From NCBI GenBank assembly GCA_015233515.1, contig JADFXS010000144.1, forward strand, positions 1 through 7,049: 7,049 bases of DNA. The letters run 5' to 3'. Position 1 is the stretch's first letter, and every line of letters starts with the position of its first letter. The stretch comes from Deltaproteobacteria bacterium. GTDB lineage: Bacteria; Desulfobacterota; Desulfarculia; Adiutricales; JAGVGV01. The translations under genes and the position numbers were made by a program. Shown here piece after piece: positions 1 through 5,773 of the stretch. Under the pieces are notes generated by a model, which saw only the letters and a program-made list of their open reading frames with translations, did not search any database and had not been told where the DNA came from.

Positions 1-1199
1 TCGGTGATTTCCTTGAAGGCCGGCCATAAAGGTTTGGCGGTCCAACCGCTGTAGTTCCAGGCCGCCCAGTGATCGACAACCATAACGTTTTGTCCGGTCC
101 AAGCCATGATGGTCAAACCCAGACCAAGGATGGTGATTTCCCGCCATTTGAAAGAGGTTAAAAGTTGTCCGATGGCCAGGCCGCCCGATAAAACCAGGAT
201 GATTTGCAGAAATGGTAGAAAGCGGATATCCACCAGGCCGATATGAAAACCTAAAGAATAGAAAATTATGGAGACTAAAGCCAAATACAGGAGAAAGCCG
301 GCTCGAAGCCTATCCCGGCCCGCTCGAACAAGACCGGTGATTATGCCTGCAAGGCCCGGGATGATCAGTGGCCATAAAATCGGTGGAAACACTTCCCGCC
401 AGCCTTCAATCCGCCAGACATAGTTAAAAGCCGTGGAAAAAGGCAGAAAGATGATCAGAGGGACGATCCAGAAACCCATCAGGCAAAAGGCCAGCAGGTT
501 TATCCGCAGGAGATAGGTCAGCCGTTCTGTCCAATCCTTGGTGGTAATCAGGAAAAAAGACGCGCCGAGAATGCAGAACAACAGGGTGTAGCCATGGCAA
601 AGACCGACGATAGCCAAAATAATGGCCTGGGTGATAGTTTTGTTTCCCTGGGGCAGATGGTGGAAAAGACGGCCCAGGTAGACCAGGCTTAGTGACAGGC
701 CCAGGCCATAGGTGAATTCCCCGGCCAAGGTCGAAGTGATATTTCCGCCCCAGGCGGAGTTGGCTTCCATGAACAGGAAAGGCAAGGTGGCTGGAGCGGC
801 CAGATCCGCGGTGGCCCGGTCCAGGTTCAGATTTCTCGCGAACCGGTACGCCGCCAGAGGCAGGGTCAGCACACCGGCGATACTGACCAGTTTGAAGGCC
901 ACGGTCAAGGGGAGCAGCAAACCGAGCCCGGTCATCAGCAGAAAAGGCAAAGGGAAATAAAGTTGAAATTGAGGGAAACCGGCATAGTTGCCTGGTTGCC
1001 ATCCAACGATGCGTCCCTGGGGCAGCAGATGATCCCGTAAGTAAACTAAAGCCGGATAATGGCTGGCCAGGTCGCCGCCGGTGGGGATCGCGTCCGTAAG
1101 GATGAGTTCCGGGTGAAGGCGGTTGAGGATAAAATAGTAAACGCCGCCCCAGAGAAGGAGGCGAAAAACATGATGAGCCAAGGTTCGAGATTGAGTCAT
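1..1199 (-). CDS. PTPS-related multi-pass membrane protein (GT-C-like), C-terminus cut by window edge
   Basis: This frame runs open from an ATG at 1199-1197 to the left edge, giving 399 residues without a stop. It is very hydrophobic, with about nine or ten membrane-spanning stretches (first at about residues 12-28, then a pair at about 80-118). The first large loop holds TGGDLASHYP (residues 40-49) and GWQPGNYAGFP (66-76). A later loop holds GGNITSTLAGEF (151-162). These resemble motifs I associate with the '6-pyruvoyl-tetrahydropterin synthase related' membrane domain (Pfam PTPS_related), a GT-C-like family of probable polyprenyl-sugar glycosyltransferases or envelope proteins. The Asp in GGD is a candidate catalytic residue by analogy only. 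The family name does not imply pterin synthesis. The ATG is the first start codon after an in-frame TAG inside the porin gene, but no Shine-Dalgarno precedes it and a terminator hairpin ends 8 nt before it. A pseudogene stub of the same N-terminus lies at 3508-3546. Family call is likely; substrate unknown. Confidence 0.75.
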   Translation of the reverse strand, partial: MTQSRTLAHHVFRLLLWGGVYYFILNRLHPELILTDAIPTGGDLASHYPALVYLRDHLLPQGRIVGWQPGNYAGFPQFQLYFPLPFLLMTGLGLLLPLTVAFKLVSIAGVLTLPLAAYRFARNLNLDRATADLAAPATLPFLFMEANSAWGGNITSTLAGEFTYGLGLSLSLVYLGRLFHHLPQGNKTITQAIILAIVGLCHGYTLLFCILGASFFLITTKDWTERLTYLLRINLLAFCLMGFWIVPLIIFLPFSTAFNYVWRIEGWREVFPPILWPLIIPGLAGIITGLVRAGRDRLRAGFLLYLALVSIIFYSLGFHIGLVDIRFLPFLQIILVLSGGLAIGQLLTSFKWREITILGLGLTIMAWTGQNVMVVDHWAAWNYSGWTAKPLWPAFKEIT

Positions 1200-1206
1200 A
1201 AGCCAA

Positions 1207-1237
1207 TAAAAAAAGCCCCGAGTTACCCCGGGGCTTT
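1207..1237 (-). terminator. Rho-independent terminator of porin copy 1
   Basis: On the minus strand a 9-bp stem AAAGCCCCG / CGGGGCTTT closes an 8-nt loop and runs into a seven-T tract. It begins 22 nt after the porin stop codon. The T tract ends only 8 nt before the ATG of the downstream membrane protein, so that gene must be reached by read-through or from another promoter. The plus strand has no comparable T tract, so the signal is directional. The same structure with a compensated base pair follows porin copy 2. Confidence 0.93.
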
Positions 1238-1258
1238 GGGTTGTAAGGATCGGGGTGT

Positions 1259-2917
1259 TTAGAATTTCACGGTTAAAGTGTTTTTCACGGCATAAGCATT
1301 GCCGATTCTAGTTACGCTTCTGTCGAAGCCGTTTCTGACAGCTTCATCGCCGTTGCTCCAACCCTGTTTGAAATAGTTGCCGGCCCAGAAATACCCTGCA
1401 TCCAACTGATAGGTCAAGTTGTTCATGATGGTGTAAATCAGGCTGACGTCCAATTCACTACCGAAATGCTTATTTATGCTTTTACCATTGTAAAGGTTGG
1501 TGCCGGGGTTGACGACATCAAAGTATCCAAAAGCCGCGTGGACCAGAAGGTCTTCAGTCAGGCTGTGATCAACCCACGCGCCTAACATCCAGTGGTTACC
1601 GCTACGGTATGGTTCGGTCATGGAACCGTCGGTAAATGCGCCTTTGACGCGAGTAGTCGGTTGGTCCAAACCGATGTTCAAACCACGATCATAGACGATC
1701 AGGAAAGGCGTAAAGTCGGAGTCCACGGTGAGCATACTATCAACTGTGTAGTCGGTGTAGGATTTATCACCGGAAGTGTAAGCGTATTGCAGGCCGACCA
1801 AACCCGGTCCATAGTTATAGGTCGCATCGGCGTAAAACTGGAAGCCGGTAATGTTGGCATTGTCCTTGACATCAGCCCAGATATTGGTCCCCGGGATGAT
1901 AGCCTGGGCCGGATGGGGTCCAAGTAGCCATTTGGCGGAACCGGTGACGATCGTCGATTCGGCATGGAGGCCGACCGGGCCGAAATTTAAGGATACGGCC
2001 GGCATAAAGGCCCACCAGGAAGCGTCGACATCAGGGTTGGAACCTAGTACATACGGCGCCGCGCCTTTCGGAATCAAGCCGGCAACGGGAATGGCCATGC
2101 CGCCCATGGCCACGATGGGACGAGTGCTCAGGCCGCTGCCTATGGTCGCCACCTGGGCTTTGTCGGAGTTATAAGCCACGGTCAGAGTCACGCCGCCGTT
2201 GGCAAACTTATAAATACCGGTGACGCTGTATTCATCCCAGTCCTGATCGTATTTACGGGTGCTGGTCGGCCACAGGCCGTTTTCACCGGTGGAAGCATCC
2301 GCTTCGACCATCTTGTCATAGATACCGATCAAAGTGAAGCTGCCAAAAGATTGGGACCATTTAATCCGGTCGCGGGAGTTGCCCAGGGAAGTACTGTCGC
2401 CGATAGCGGCCGGCATGGCCTTGGAGCCGGTCCAACCCAGGACGCCCAGACCAGAGGTGCTCCCCGGCTGGCGGCCCACACTGAACAGACCGATGGGGGT
2501 CTTGATGTCCGCCCAAAAATAGCGGAGTTCAAAGTCGGTCCTGGTATCGGTAAAGGCAGCGGAAGAAGTAGCGGTTGGGACTGTAACCGGTTGAGCTATA
2601 CCGGCGGTATTGCCATAGGGGCGGGAAAAGAAGTTTTTGGTTCCCTGTTGGCCCCAAGTTTGATCTTCGGTGGTCAGACCAAGGTTCAAGGTCAGGTTTT
2701 CCGTGGGCATGAGCTTGAGGTCGATTCTAAGTCTCTGATCCAGATAGGACCGTTTGCTCTCCCAATTTGATTTGCCTTGCAAAGTAAAGTTATTATTGTA
2801 AAAAGCCCGGACCCGGAAGGTTCCGGAAAAATCAACTTTTGTTTCCGCCATGGCCGAGGCGGCGAAAGCCACTAATAAAATCACTCCCAAGGCCAGGACA
2901 AGATATTTTTTCGACAT
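1259..2917 (-). CDS. Outer-membrane beta-barrel porin-like protein, copy 1
   Basis: This 552-residue protein has a classic Sec signal peptide: KK at 3-4, a hydrophobic core at 5-20, and an A-x-A cleavage site at AMA|E (22-24). The mature part starts TKVDFSGTFRVRAFYNNNF. It continues with alternating amphipathic strands rich in Tyr, Trp, Gly and Asn, and ends in a C-terminal Phe (LTVKF), the usual signal for BAM-mediated barrel insertion. No cysteines, plug or enzymatic motif are evident. The SGTFRVR...RSYLDQRLRIDLKLMP opening is typical of proteobacterial porins and alginate-export-like barrels that let small anions, sugars or organic acids cross the outer membrane; the substrate cannot be told. 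The ATG at 2917 is preferred over a TTG at 2920 because AAGGAG at 2930-2925 then sits 7 nt away, and copy 2 has the identical spacing. The frame is intact and is followed by a strong terminator. About 51 of 552 residues differ from copy 2. Confidence 0.85.
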   Translation of the reverse strand: MSKKYLVLALGVILLVAFAASAMAETKVDFSGTFRVRAFYNNNFTLQGKSNWESKRSYLDQRLRIDLKLMPTENLTLNLGLTTEDQTWGQQGTKNFFSRPYGNTAGIAQPVTVPTATSSAAFTDTRTDFELRYFWADIKTPIGLFSVGRQPGSTSGLGVLGWTGSKAMPAAIGDSTSLGNSRDRIKWSQSFGSFTLIGIYDKMVEADASTGENGLWPTSTRKYDQDWDEYSVTGIYKFANGGVTLTVAYNSDKAQVATIGSGLSTRPIVAMGGMAIPVAGLIPKGAAPYVLGSNPDVDASWWAFMPAVSLNFGPVGLHAESTIVTGSAKWLLGPHPAQAIIPGTNIWADVKDNANITGFQFYADATYNYGPGLVGLQYAYTSGDKSYTDYTVDSMLTVDSDFTPFLIVYDRGLNIGLDQPTTRVKGAFTDGSMTEPYRSGNHWMLGAWVDHSLTEDLLVHAAFGYFDVVNPGTNLYNGKSINKHFGSELDVSLIYTIMNNLTYQLDAGYFWAGNYFKQGWSNGDEAVRNGFDRSVTRIGNAYAVKNTLTVKF

Positions 2918-2924
2918 CAAATAT

Positions 2925-2930
2925 CTCCTT
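2925..2930 (-). promoter_or_regulatory. Ribosome binding site that decides the porin 1 start
   Basis: AAGGAG lies 7 nt before ATG 2917 but only 4 nt before the overlapping TTG at 2920. Porin 2 has AAGGAG 7 nt before its ATG and no TTG there, so ATG 2917 is the conserved start. Confidence 0.85.
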
Positions 2931-3046
2931 AAAATTATACAAAAACGATCACTTACCCAAAACTACCCAAATGACGTTCCCCTTACTCGAATCAACCGTT
3001 GGTCTCTTTCCAGCGCACCTCCTTTCGTAACATTTTACTGTGTTGA
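2931..3046 (-). promoter_or_regulatory. Conserved 5' leader of porin 1 with a second, stronger Shine-Dalgarno
   Basis: This leader aligns with the one in front of porin 2. A near-perfect anti-SD complement, AAAGGAGGTGC, lies at 3025-3015, about 100 nt upstream of the porin ATG. Other shared blocks are AGAGACC, GATTCGA, AGGGGAA and TAGTTTTGGGT. A short frame at 2995-2963 (TTG, nine further codons, TAG) is matched in frame and at its stop by copy 2. An extended frame from a CTG at 3013, 4 nt after AGGAGG, reaches the same TAG. Whether this is a leader peptide, a ribosome standby site or a regulatory RNA cannot be decided from two copies. Confidence 0.5.
3026..3035 (-). repeat. AAATGTTACG 10-mer, copy A
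   Basis: Exact 10-mer on the minus strand. It overlaps the proposed -10 of porin 1 and lies just before the conserved strong Shine-Dalgarno. Exact copies lie at 3211-3220 and 5499-5508 on the plus strand. Possible operator; function unknown. Confidence 0.35.
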
Positions 3047-3061
3047 AAAATCATCGAACAA
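3032..3061 (-). promoter_or_regulatory. Possible sigma-70-type promoter for porin 1
   Basis: Reading the minus strand, TTGTTC (3061-3056) is followed after 18 nt by TAAAAT (3037-3032). The -10 matches consensus at five of six bases; the -35 is weak. Transcription would begin about 10 nt upstream of, or within, the AAAGGAGGTGC element, giving a leader of about 110 nt. A TATATT at about 3078-3073 is an alternative -10 without a good -35. Confidence 0.3.
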
Positions 3062-3210
3062 GCCTAAATTACAATATAATTTTTAAATTCATAAATCGTC
3101 TGCCGAACAAATTCCTCGAAGCGTGCTCGGTTTTTTCATGAGCATCGCTCCGATTGATACCTCTCGGCATCGTGTGGTAAAGTTCTGTCAGTTCCAATCT
3201 TAGACAGGTG

Positions 3211-3220
3211 AAATGTTACG
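3211..3220 (+). repeat. AAATGTTACG 10-mer, copy B
   Basis: Exact 10-mer on the plus strand, followed three bases later by a near copy, ATGTTAACG (3224-3232), so the site is a degenerate direct repeat. It lies about 290 nt upstream of the porin 1 start. Confidence 0.3.
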
Positions 3221-3266
3221 ACTATGTTAACGAATACTACATTATAACAGCGAGCTTGGCAAGCAA

Positions 3267-3289
3267 AAATAAATTTTCAAAATTTATTT
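3267..3289. repeat. 23-bp perfect AT palindrome
   Basis: AAATAAATTTT and its exact reverse complement AAAATTTATTT flank a single C. Eleven-bp arms with a 1-nt centre are more suggestive of a dimeric protein-binding site or bent DNA than of an RNA hairpin, since the centre is too tight for a loop. It is far (about 350 nt) from the porin 1 start. In such AT-rich DNA it may also be fortuitous. Confidence 0.45.
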
Positions 3290-3453
3290 AATTTTGAATA
3301 GTTATCTCAGCAGATAGATTGAAAGTCATTCCAGGCCGATCTATAATACCACCATTCGACTTAGCAGACGCACCGACTCGTCGCGATTTAAATCATCGAC
3401 CGGAACGGCGAAATAGGGGTTGGAAAAAAGAAGGCCGATTTTCGAGCCGCGAA

Positions 3454-3546
3454 TTAGTGACCATGGACAGTGCCTAGCGCGAAGAAGTTGGCATTTGAGT
3501 CGACAATACGAAAAACCTGATGGGCTAACGCTTGAGTTGGAGTCAT
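3454..3546 (-). pseudogene. Decayed 5' stub of the PTPS-related membrane-protein gene
   Basis: Starting at ATG 3546, the first 13 codons read MTPTQALAHQVFR. The intact gene starting at 1199 reads MTQSRTLAHHVFR. About 30 of 39 bases match by eye, and the match continues upstream through the terminator, at the same distance from the porin stop. After 3508 similarity stops and the frame ends at a TAA (3456-3454) after 30 codons. None of the membrane segments or the GGD loop survives. This marks the downstream end of the duplicated unit and shows that the membrane-protein gene, or at least its start, was once copied together with the porin. It is not expected to make a functional product. Confidence 0.75.
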
Positions 3547-3554
3547 AAACCAAT

Positions 3555-3583
3555 AAAAAAGCCTCGAGTTACCCCGAGGCTTT
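3555..3583 (-). terminator. Rho-independent terminator of porin copy 2
   Basis: On the minus strand the stem AAAGCCTCG / CGAGGCTTT closes the same 8-nt loop as the copy 1 terminator and runs into six T residues. It lies about 20 nt after the porin stop. Compared with copy 1, one base pair changed from C-G to T-A on both arms while the loop stayed identical, so pairing has been kept under selection. Confidence 0.93.
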
Positions 3584-3604
3584 GGGAAGTGAGGAGCGGG
3601 TTGC

Positions 3605-5263
3605 CTAGAACTTCATGGTCAAGGTGTTTTTCACGGCATACGCATTACCGATTCTGGCCACGCTCCGGTCGAAGCCGTTTCTGGCGGCTTCATCGCCGTT
3701 GCTCCAGCCTTGTTTGAAGTAGTTGCCGGACCAGAAATAGCCGATATCGAGCTGATTGGTCAAGTTGTTCATGATAGTGTAAATCAAGCTGACGTCGAGT
3801 TCACTACCGAAATGCTTGTTTATGCTTTTGCCATTATACAAGTTGGTGCCGGGGTTGACGACATCGAAGTATCCAAAAGCGGCGTGGATCAAAAGATCTT
3901 CGGTCAGGCTGTGGTCCACCCAGGCGCCCAACATCCAGTGATTGCCGCTACGGTATGGCTCGGTCATTAAACCGTCATTAAATGCGCCTCTGGTGCGAGT
4001 CGTCGGTTGGTCCAAACCGATATTCAGACCGCGATCATAGACGATCAAGAAAGGCGTAAAGTCGGAATCCACGGTGAGCATGCCGTCAATGGTGTAGTCG
4101 GTGTAGGATTTATCCCCGGAAGTGTAAGCATATTGCAGGCCGACCAAACCCGGTCCATAGTTGTAGGTTGCATCGGCGTAGAACTGGAATCCGGTTATGC
4201 TGGCATTGTCCTTGACATCGGACCAAACATTAGTCCCCGGAATGATAGCTTGCGCCGGATGGGGGCCGAGCAGCCATTTGGCGGAACCGGTCATGATCGT
4301 GGATTCGGCATGGAGACCGACCGGGCCGAAATTCAAAGATACGGCGGGTGTAAAGGTCCACCAGGAAGCGTCGACGTCAGGGTTGGAACCCAGAACATAT
4401 GGCGCCGCGCCTTTCGGGATCAAGCCGGCCAGGGGAATGGCCATGCCGCCTCCGGCCGCCGTGGGACGAGTGCTCAGGCCGCTGCCGATGCTGGCCACCT
4501 GAGACTTGTCGGAATTATAAGCCACGGTCAGGGTCACGCCGCCATTTTCGAATTTATAAGTACCAGTGACGCTGTATTCATCCCAGTCCTGATCGTATTT
4601 ACGGGTGCTGGTCGGCCACAGGCCGTTTTCACCGTAGGAAGCATCGGCTTCGACCATCTTGTCATAGATCCCGGTCAAAGTAAGGCTGCCGAAAGACTGG
4701 GTCCACTTAATCCGGTCGCGGGAATTGCCCAGGGAAGTGCTGTCGCCGATCGCGGCGGGCATGGCCTTGGAACCGGACCAACCCAGAATGCCCAAGCCAA
4801 AGGTGCTACCCGGTTGGCGGCCGACGCTGAACAGACCGATAGGAGTCTTGATGTCCGCCCAAAAATAGCGAAGTTCAAAGTTGGTTTGAGTACTGGTAAA
4901 GGCAGGGGAAGAAGTCGCGGTTGGGACGGTAACCGGGGTAGCTACTCCGTTCGTGGCGCCATAGGGACGGGAAAAGAAATTCTTGGTCCCCTGTTGGCCC
5001 CAAGTCTGATCTTCGGTGGTCAGACCAAGGTTCAAGGTCAGGTTTTCGGATGGCATGAGTTTGAGGTCGATTCGAAGCCTCTGATCCAGGTAGGAGCGCT
5101 TGCTCTCCCAGTCGGATTTACCCTGCAATGTAAAGTTATTATTATAAAAAGCGCGGACTCGGAAGGTTCCGGAAAAATCCACTTTGGTGTCGGCCATGGC
5201 CGAAGTGGCGGCGGCCACAACTAAAACCACTCCTAAGGCCAAGACAAGAAACTTTTTCAACAT
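3605..5263 (-). CDS. Outer-membrane beta-barrel porin-like protein, copy 2
   Basis: 552 residues, same length as copy 1 and aligned without gaps, with about 51 substitutions by eye (about 91% identity). The signal peptide MLKKFLVLALGVVLVV ends at AMA|D. The mature start TKVDFSGTFRVR and the C-terminal Phe (LTMKF) are kept. The reading frame stays open for 74 more codons upstream, but I chose ATG 5263 for three reasons: AAGGAG (5276-5271) lies 7 nt before it, the signal peptide begins there, and copy 1 has stops in the equivalent upstream frame. Substitutions cluster at residues 103-128 (eight in 26), with smaller clusters in the signal peptide and around the STRP(I/T)(V/A)A segment; these could be surface loops. 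Strongly conserved blocks include the strands after residue 29 and the FGYFDVVNPGTN region. Role inferred as a general or substrate-selective porin, possibly expressed under different conditions from copy 1. Confidence 0.85.
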   Translation of the reverse strand: MLKKFLVLALGVVLVVAAATSAMADTKVDFSGTFRVRAFYNNNFTLQGKSDWESKRSYLDQRLRIDLKLMPSENLTLNLGLTTEDQTWGQQGTKNFFSRPYGATNGVATPVTVPTATSSPAFTSTQTNFELRYFWADIKTPIGLFSVGRQPGSTFGLGILGWSGSKAMPAAIGDSTSLGNSRDRIKWTQSFGSLTLTGIYDKMVEADASYGENGLWPTSTRKYDQDWDEYSVTGTYKFENGGVTLTVAYNSDKSQVASIGSGLSTRPTAAGGGMAIPLAGLIPKGAAPYVLGSNPDVDASWWTFTPAVSLNFGPVGLHAESTIMTGSAKWLLGPHPAQAIIPGTNVWSDVKDNASITGFQFYADATYNYGPGLVGLQYAYTSGDKSYTDYTIDGMLTVDSDFTPFLIVYDRGLNIGLDQPTTRTRGAFNDGLMTEPYRSGNHWMLGAWVDHSLTEDLLIHAAFGYFDVVNPGTNLYNGKSINKHFGSELDVSLIYTIMNNLTNQLDIGYFWSGNYFKQGWSNGDEAARNGFDRSVARIGNAYAVKNTLTMKF

Positions 5264-5270
5264 TAAATGT

Positions 5271-5276
5271 CTCCTT
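5271..5276 (-). promoter_or_regulatory. Ribosome binding site that decides the porin 2 start
   Basis: AAGGAG sits 7 nt before ATG 5263 and matches the site before porin 1. It argues against the 74-codon in-frame extension to 5485. Confidence 0.88.
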
Positions 5277-5388
5277 AAAATTAAAAACTTGTGATAACCC
5301 AAAACTACTCGGATGTATTTCCCCTCATTCGAATCACGTCTCGGTCTCTTGGTCAGAGCACCTCCTTGAAATACATTTTGCTTCTTTA
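5277..5388 (-). promoter_or_regulatory. Conserved 5' leader of porin 2 with a second Shine-Dalgarno
   Basis: Homologous to the leader of porin 1. CAAGGAGGTGC lies at 5368-5358, about 100 nt before the start codon. The aligned short frame begins with GTG at 5337 and ends in TAG at 5307-5305 (10 codons: GTG, ATT, CGA, ATG, AGG, GGA and on), the same stop as in copy 1. Upstream, the AAAATGT block is shared but the copy 1 -10 hexamer TAAAAT is CAAAAT here, so the promoter may differ. TTGATA around 5452-5447 followed by TATTTC is a weak alternative. Confidence 0.5.
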
Positions 5389-5439
5389 ATCGTTTAAATT
5401 GATGATGCCACTCTTTGACGGTCAGAAATACGAATGGCC

Positions 5440-5469
5440 CGGGTTTTATCAATGATTTGGAAAAACCCG
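5440..5469. repeat. Inverted repeat CGGGTTTT / AAAACCCG
   Basis: Perfect 8-bp arms at 5440-5447 and 5462-5469 separated by 14 nt. Neither strand has a T tract after it, so it is not a typical terminator. It lies about 180-200 nt upstream of the porin 2 start; a regulator site or mRNA hairpin is possible. Confidence 0.35.
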
Positions 5470-5498
5470 TCGCTGAAAATAGCAAAAAAATGTGACAA

Positions 5499-5508
5499 AA
5501 ATGTTACG
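5499..5508 (+). repeat. AAATGTTACG 10-mer, copy C
   Basis: Exact 10-mer, here followed directly by GAGG; copy A is followed by AAAGGAGG on its own strand. This could be a chance match, a shared binding site, or a decayed inverted piece of the porin leader. Confidence 0.3.
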
Positions 5509-5706
5509 GAGGTCTCAAGAATATATGACAAAAGGACCTTTTTAATTCATGAGTATTTCCTGACGGCCATATTAACGTAATGTTTATTTCTGCTCGATAA
5601 GCTGCTCGGTGCATCCGTAAAAGGCGAAGTATATGGCCGATGGATAGCAATGATTATAAGAGCCGACGTTTCTAATCTCTTCTTGTAATGAGACATGTAA
5701 CCCAGA

Positions 5707-5722
5707 GATAACGCCGGTTATC
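5707..5722. repeat. Inverted repeat GATAAC-GCCG-GTTATC
   Basis: Perfect 6-bp arms around a 4-nt centre, ending 22 nt before the -35 box of the FHA promoter. The placement fits an activator or repressor site, but the arms are short and the call is tentative. Confidence 0.3.
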
Positions 5723-5744
5723 GGTTGATTCCCGAAAAATAAAA

Positions 5745-5773
5745 TTGACTTCCGCAAGGAATTATGGTAAAAA
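5745..5773 (+). promoter_or_regulatory. Sigma-70-type promoter for the FHA-phosphatase genes
   Basis: TTGACT (5745-5750, five of six consensus bases) is followed after the ideal 17 nt by TAAAAA (5768-5773), preceded by TG at the extended -10 position (TGGTAAAAA). Predicted start of transcription is near 5780, leaving a 5' untranslated region of about 125 nt that is GC-richer than the surrounding spacer and shows no riboswitch I recognise. Confidence 0.6.

Larger units (their letters stand above)
1161..3046 (-). repeat. Tandem duplication unit, copy 1 (porin locus)
   Basis: This segment is homologous to 3508-5388. It covers the first 13 codons of the membrane-protein gene, the terminator, the whole porin gene and about 130 nt of leader. 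The offset is 2346-2347 nt at the terminator and porin end and 2342 nt at the leader Shine-Dalgarno, so copies differ by only a few small indels outside the gene and none inside it. Edges were judged by eye and are approximate. Homology fades gradually at the leader end and abruptly inside the membrane-protein start. Confidence 0.85.
3051..3507. other. AT-rich spacer between the two porin units, no convincing gene
   Basis: No frame here has a Shine-Dalgarno plus a recognisable protein. The part at 3060-3350 is strongly AT-rich and holds a 23-bp palindrome, a bulged hairpin (AGCG-TGCTC ... GAGCA-T-CGCT around 3120-3150) and one AAATGTTACG copy. The part at 3350-3507 is more GC-balanced. On the minus strand its translation includes PYFAVPVDDLNRDESVRLL, which I do not recognise; it may be decayed coding sequence brought next to the stub during deletion. 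The stretch has no visible counterpart upstream of porin 2, so it is where the two duplicated units stop matching. Confidence 0.55.
3508..5388 (-). repeat. Tandem duplication unit, copy 2 (porin locus)
   Basis: Counterpart of 1161-3046, in the same order and orientation: stub of the membrane-protein start, terminator, porin, leader. The gene is intact in both copies, whereas the downstream neighbour survives only next to copy 1. Copy 1 therefore keeps the probable ancestral porin-membrane protein junction, while copy 2 sits at the ancestral upstream boundary next to the divergent FHA gene. Confidence 0.85.
5389..5744. other. Divergent intergenic region between porin 2 and the FHA gene
   Basis: No convincing gene. 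Short frames on both strands lack a Shine-Dalgarno and recognisable composition. The stretch carries an 8-bp hairpin, one AAATGTTACG copy, and a 6-bp inverted repeat just upstream of the FHA promoter. It presumably contains control sites for the minus-strand porin and the plus-strand signalling genes. Confidence 0.5.

Noticed and set aside
424..1206. 260-codon frame on the minus strand (MAYDSISNLGSS...)
   Set aside because: It overlaps the membrane-protein gene in another frame, is rich in Pro, Arg and Ser, and lacks family motifs. The frame starting at 1199 shows the conserved membrane-protein motifs instead.
3341..3553. 70-codon minus-strand frame overlapping the stub
   Set aside because: It runs in a different frame from the stub, has no RBS, and crosses the terminator arm. 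Only its C-terminal half looks protein-like and I cannot identify it.
4007..5224. 405-codon open frame on the plus strand
   Set aside because: It is antisense to porin 2, has a low-complexity composition driven by the porin codon usage, and is broken in the equivalent stretch of porin 1 although the proteins are 91% identical.
5440..5469. Hairpin considered as a terminator
   Set aside because: No T tract follows on either strand and no gene ends nearby.
5264..5485. 74-residue N-terminal extension of porin 2
   Set aside because: The signal peptide and a well-spaced RBS sit at 5263, and the matching upstream frame of porin 1 contains stops.
5491..5508. TGTGACAAAAATGTTAC considered as a CRP-type site
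   Set aside because: Only one half matches TGTGA; the other half is not TCACA.
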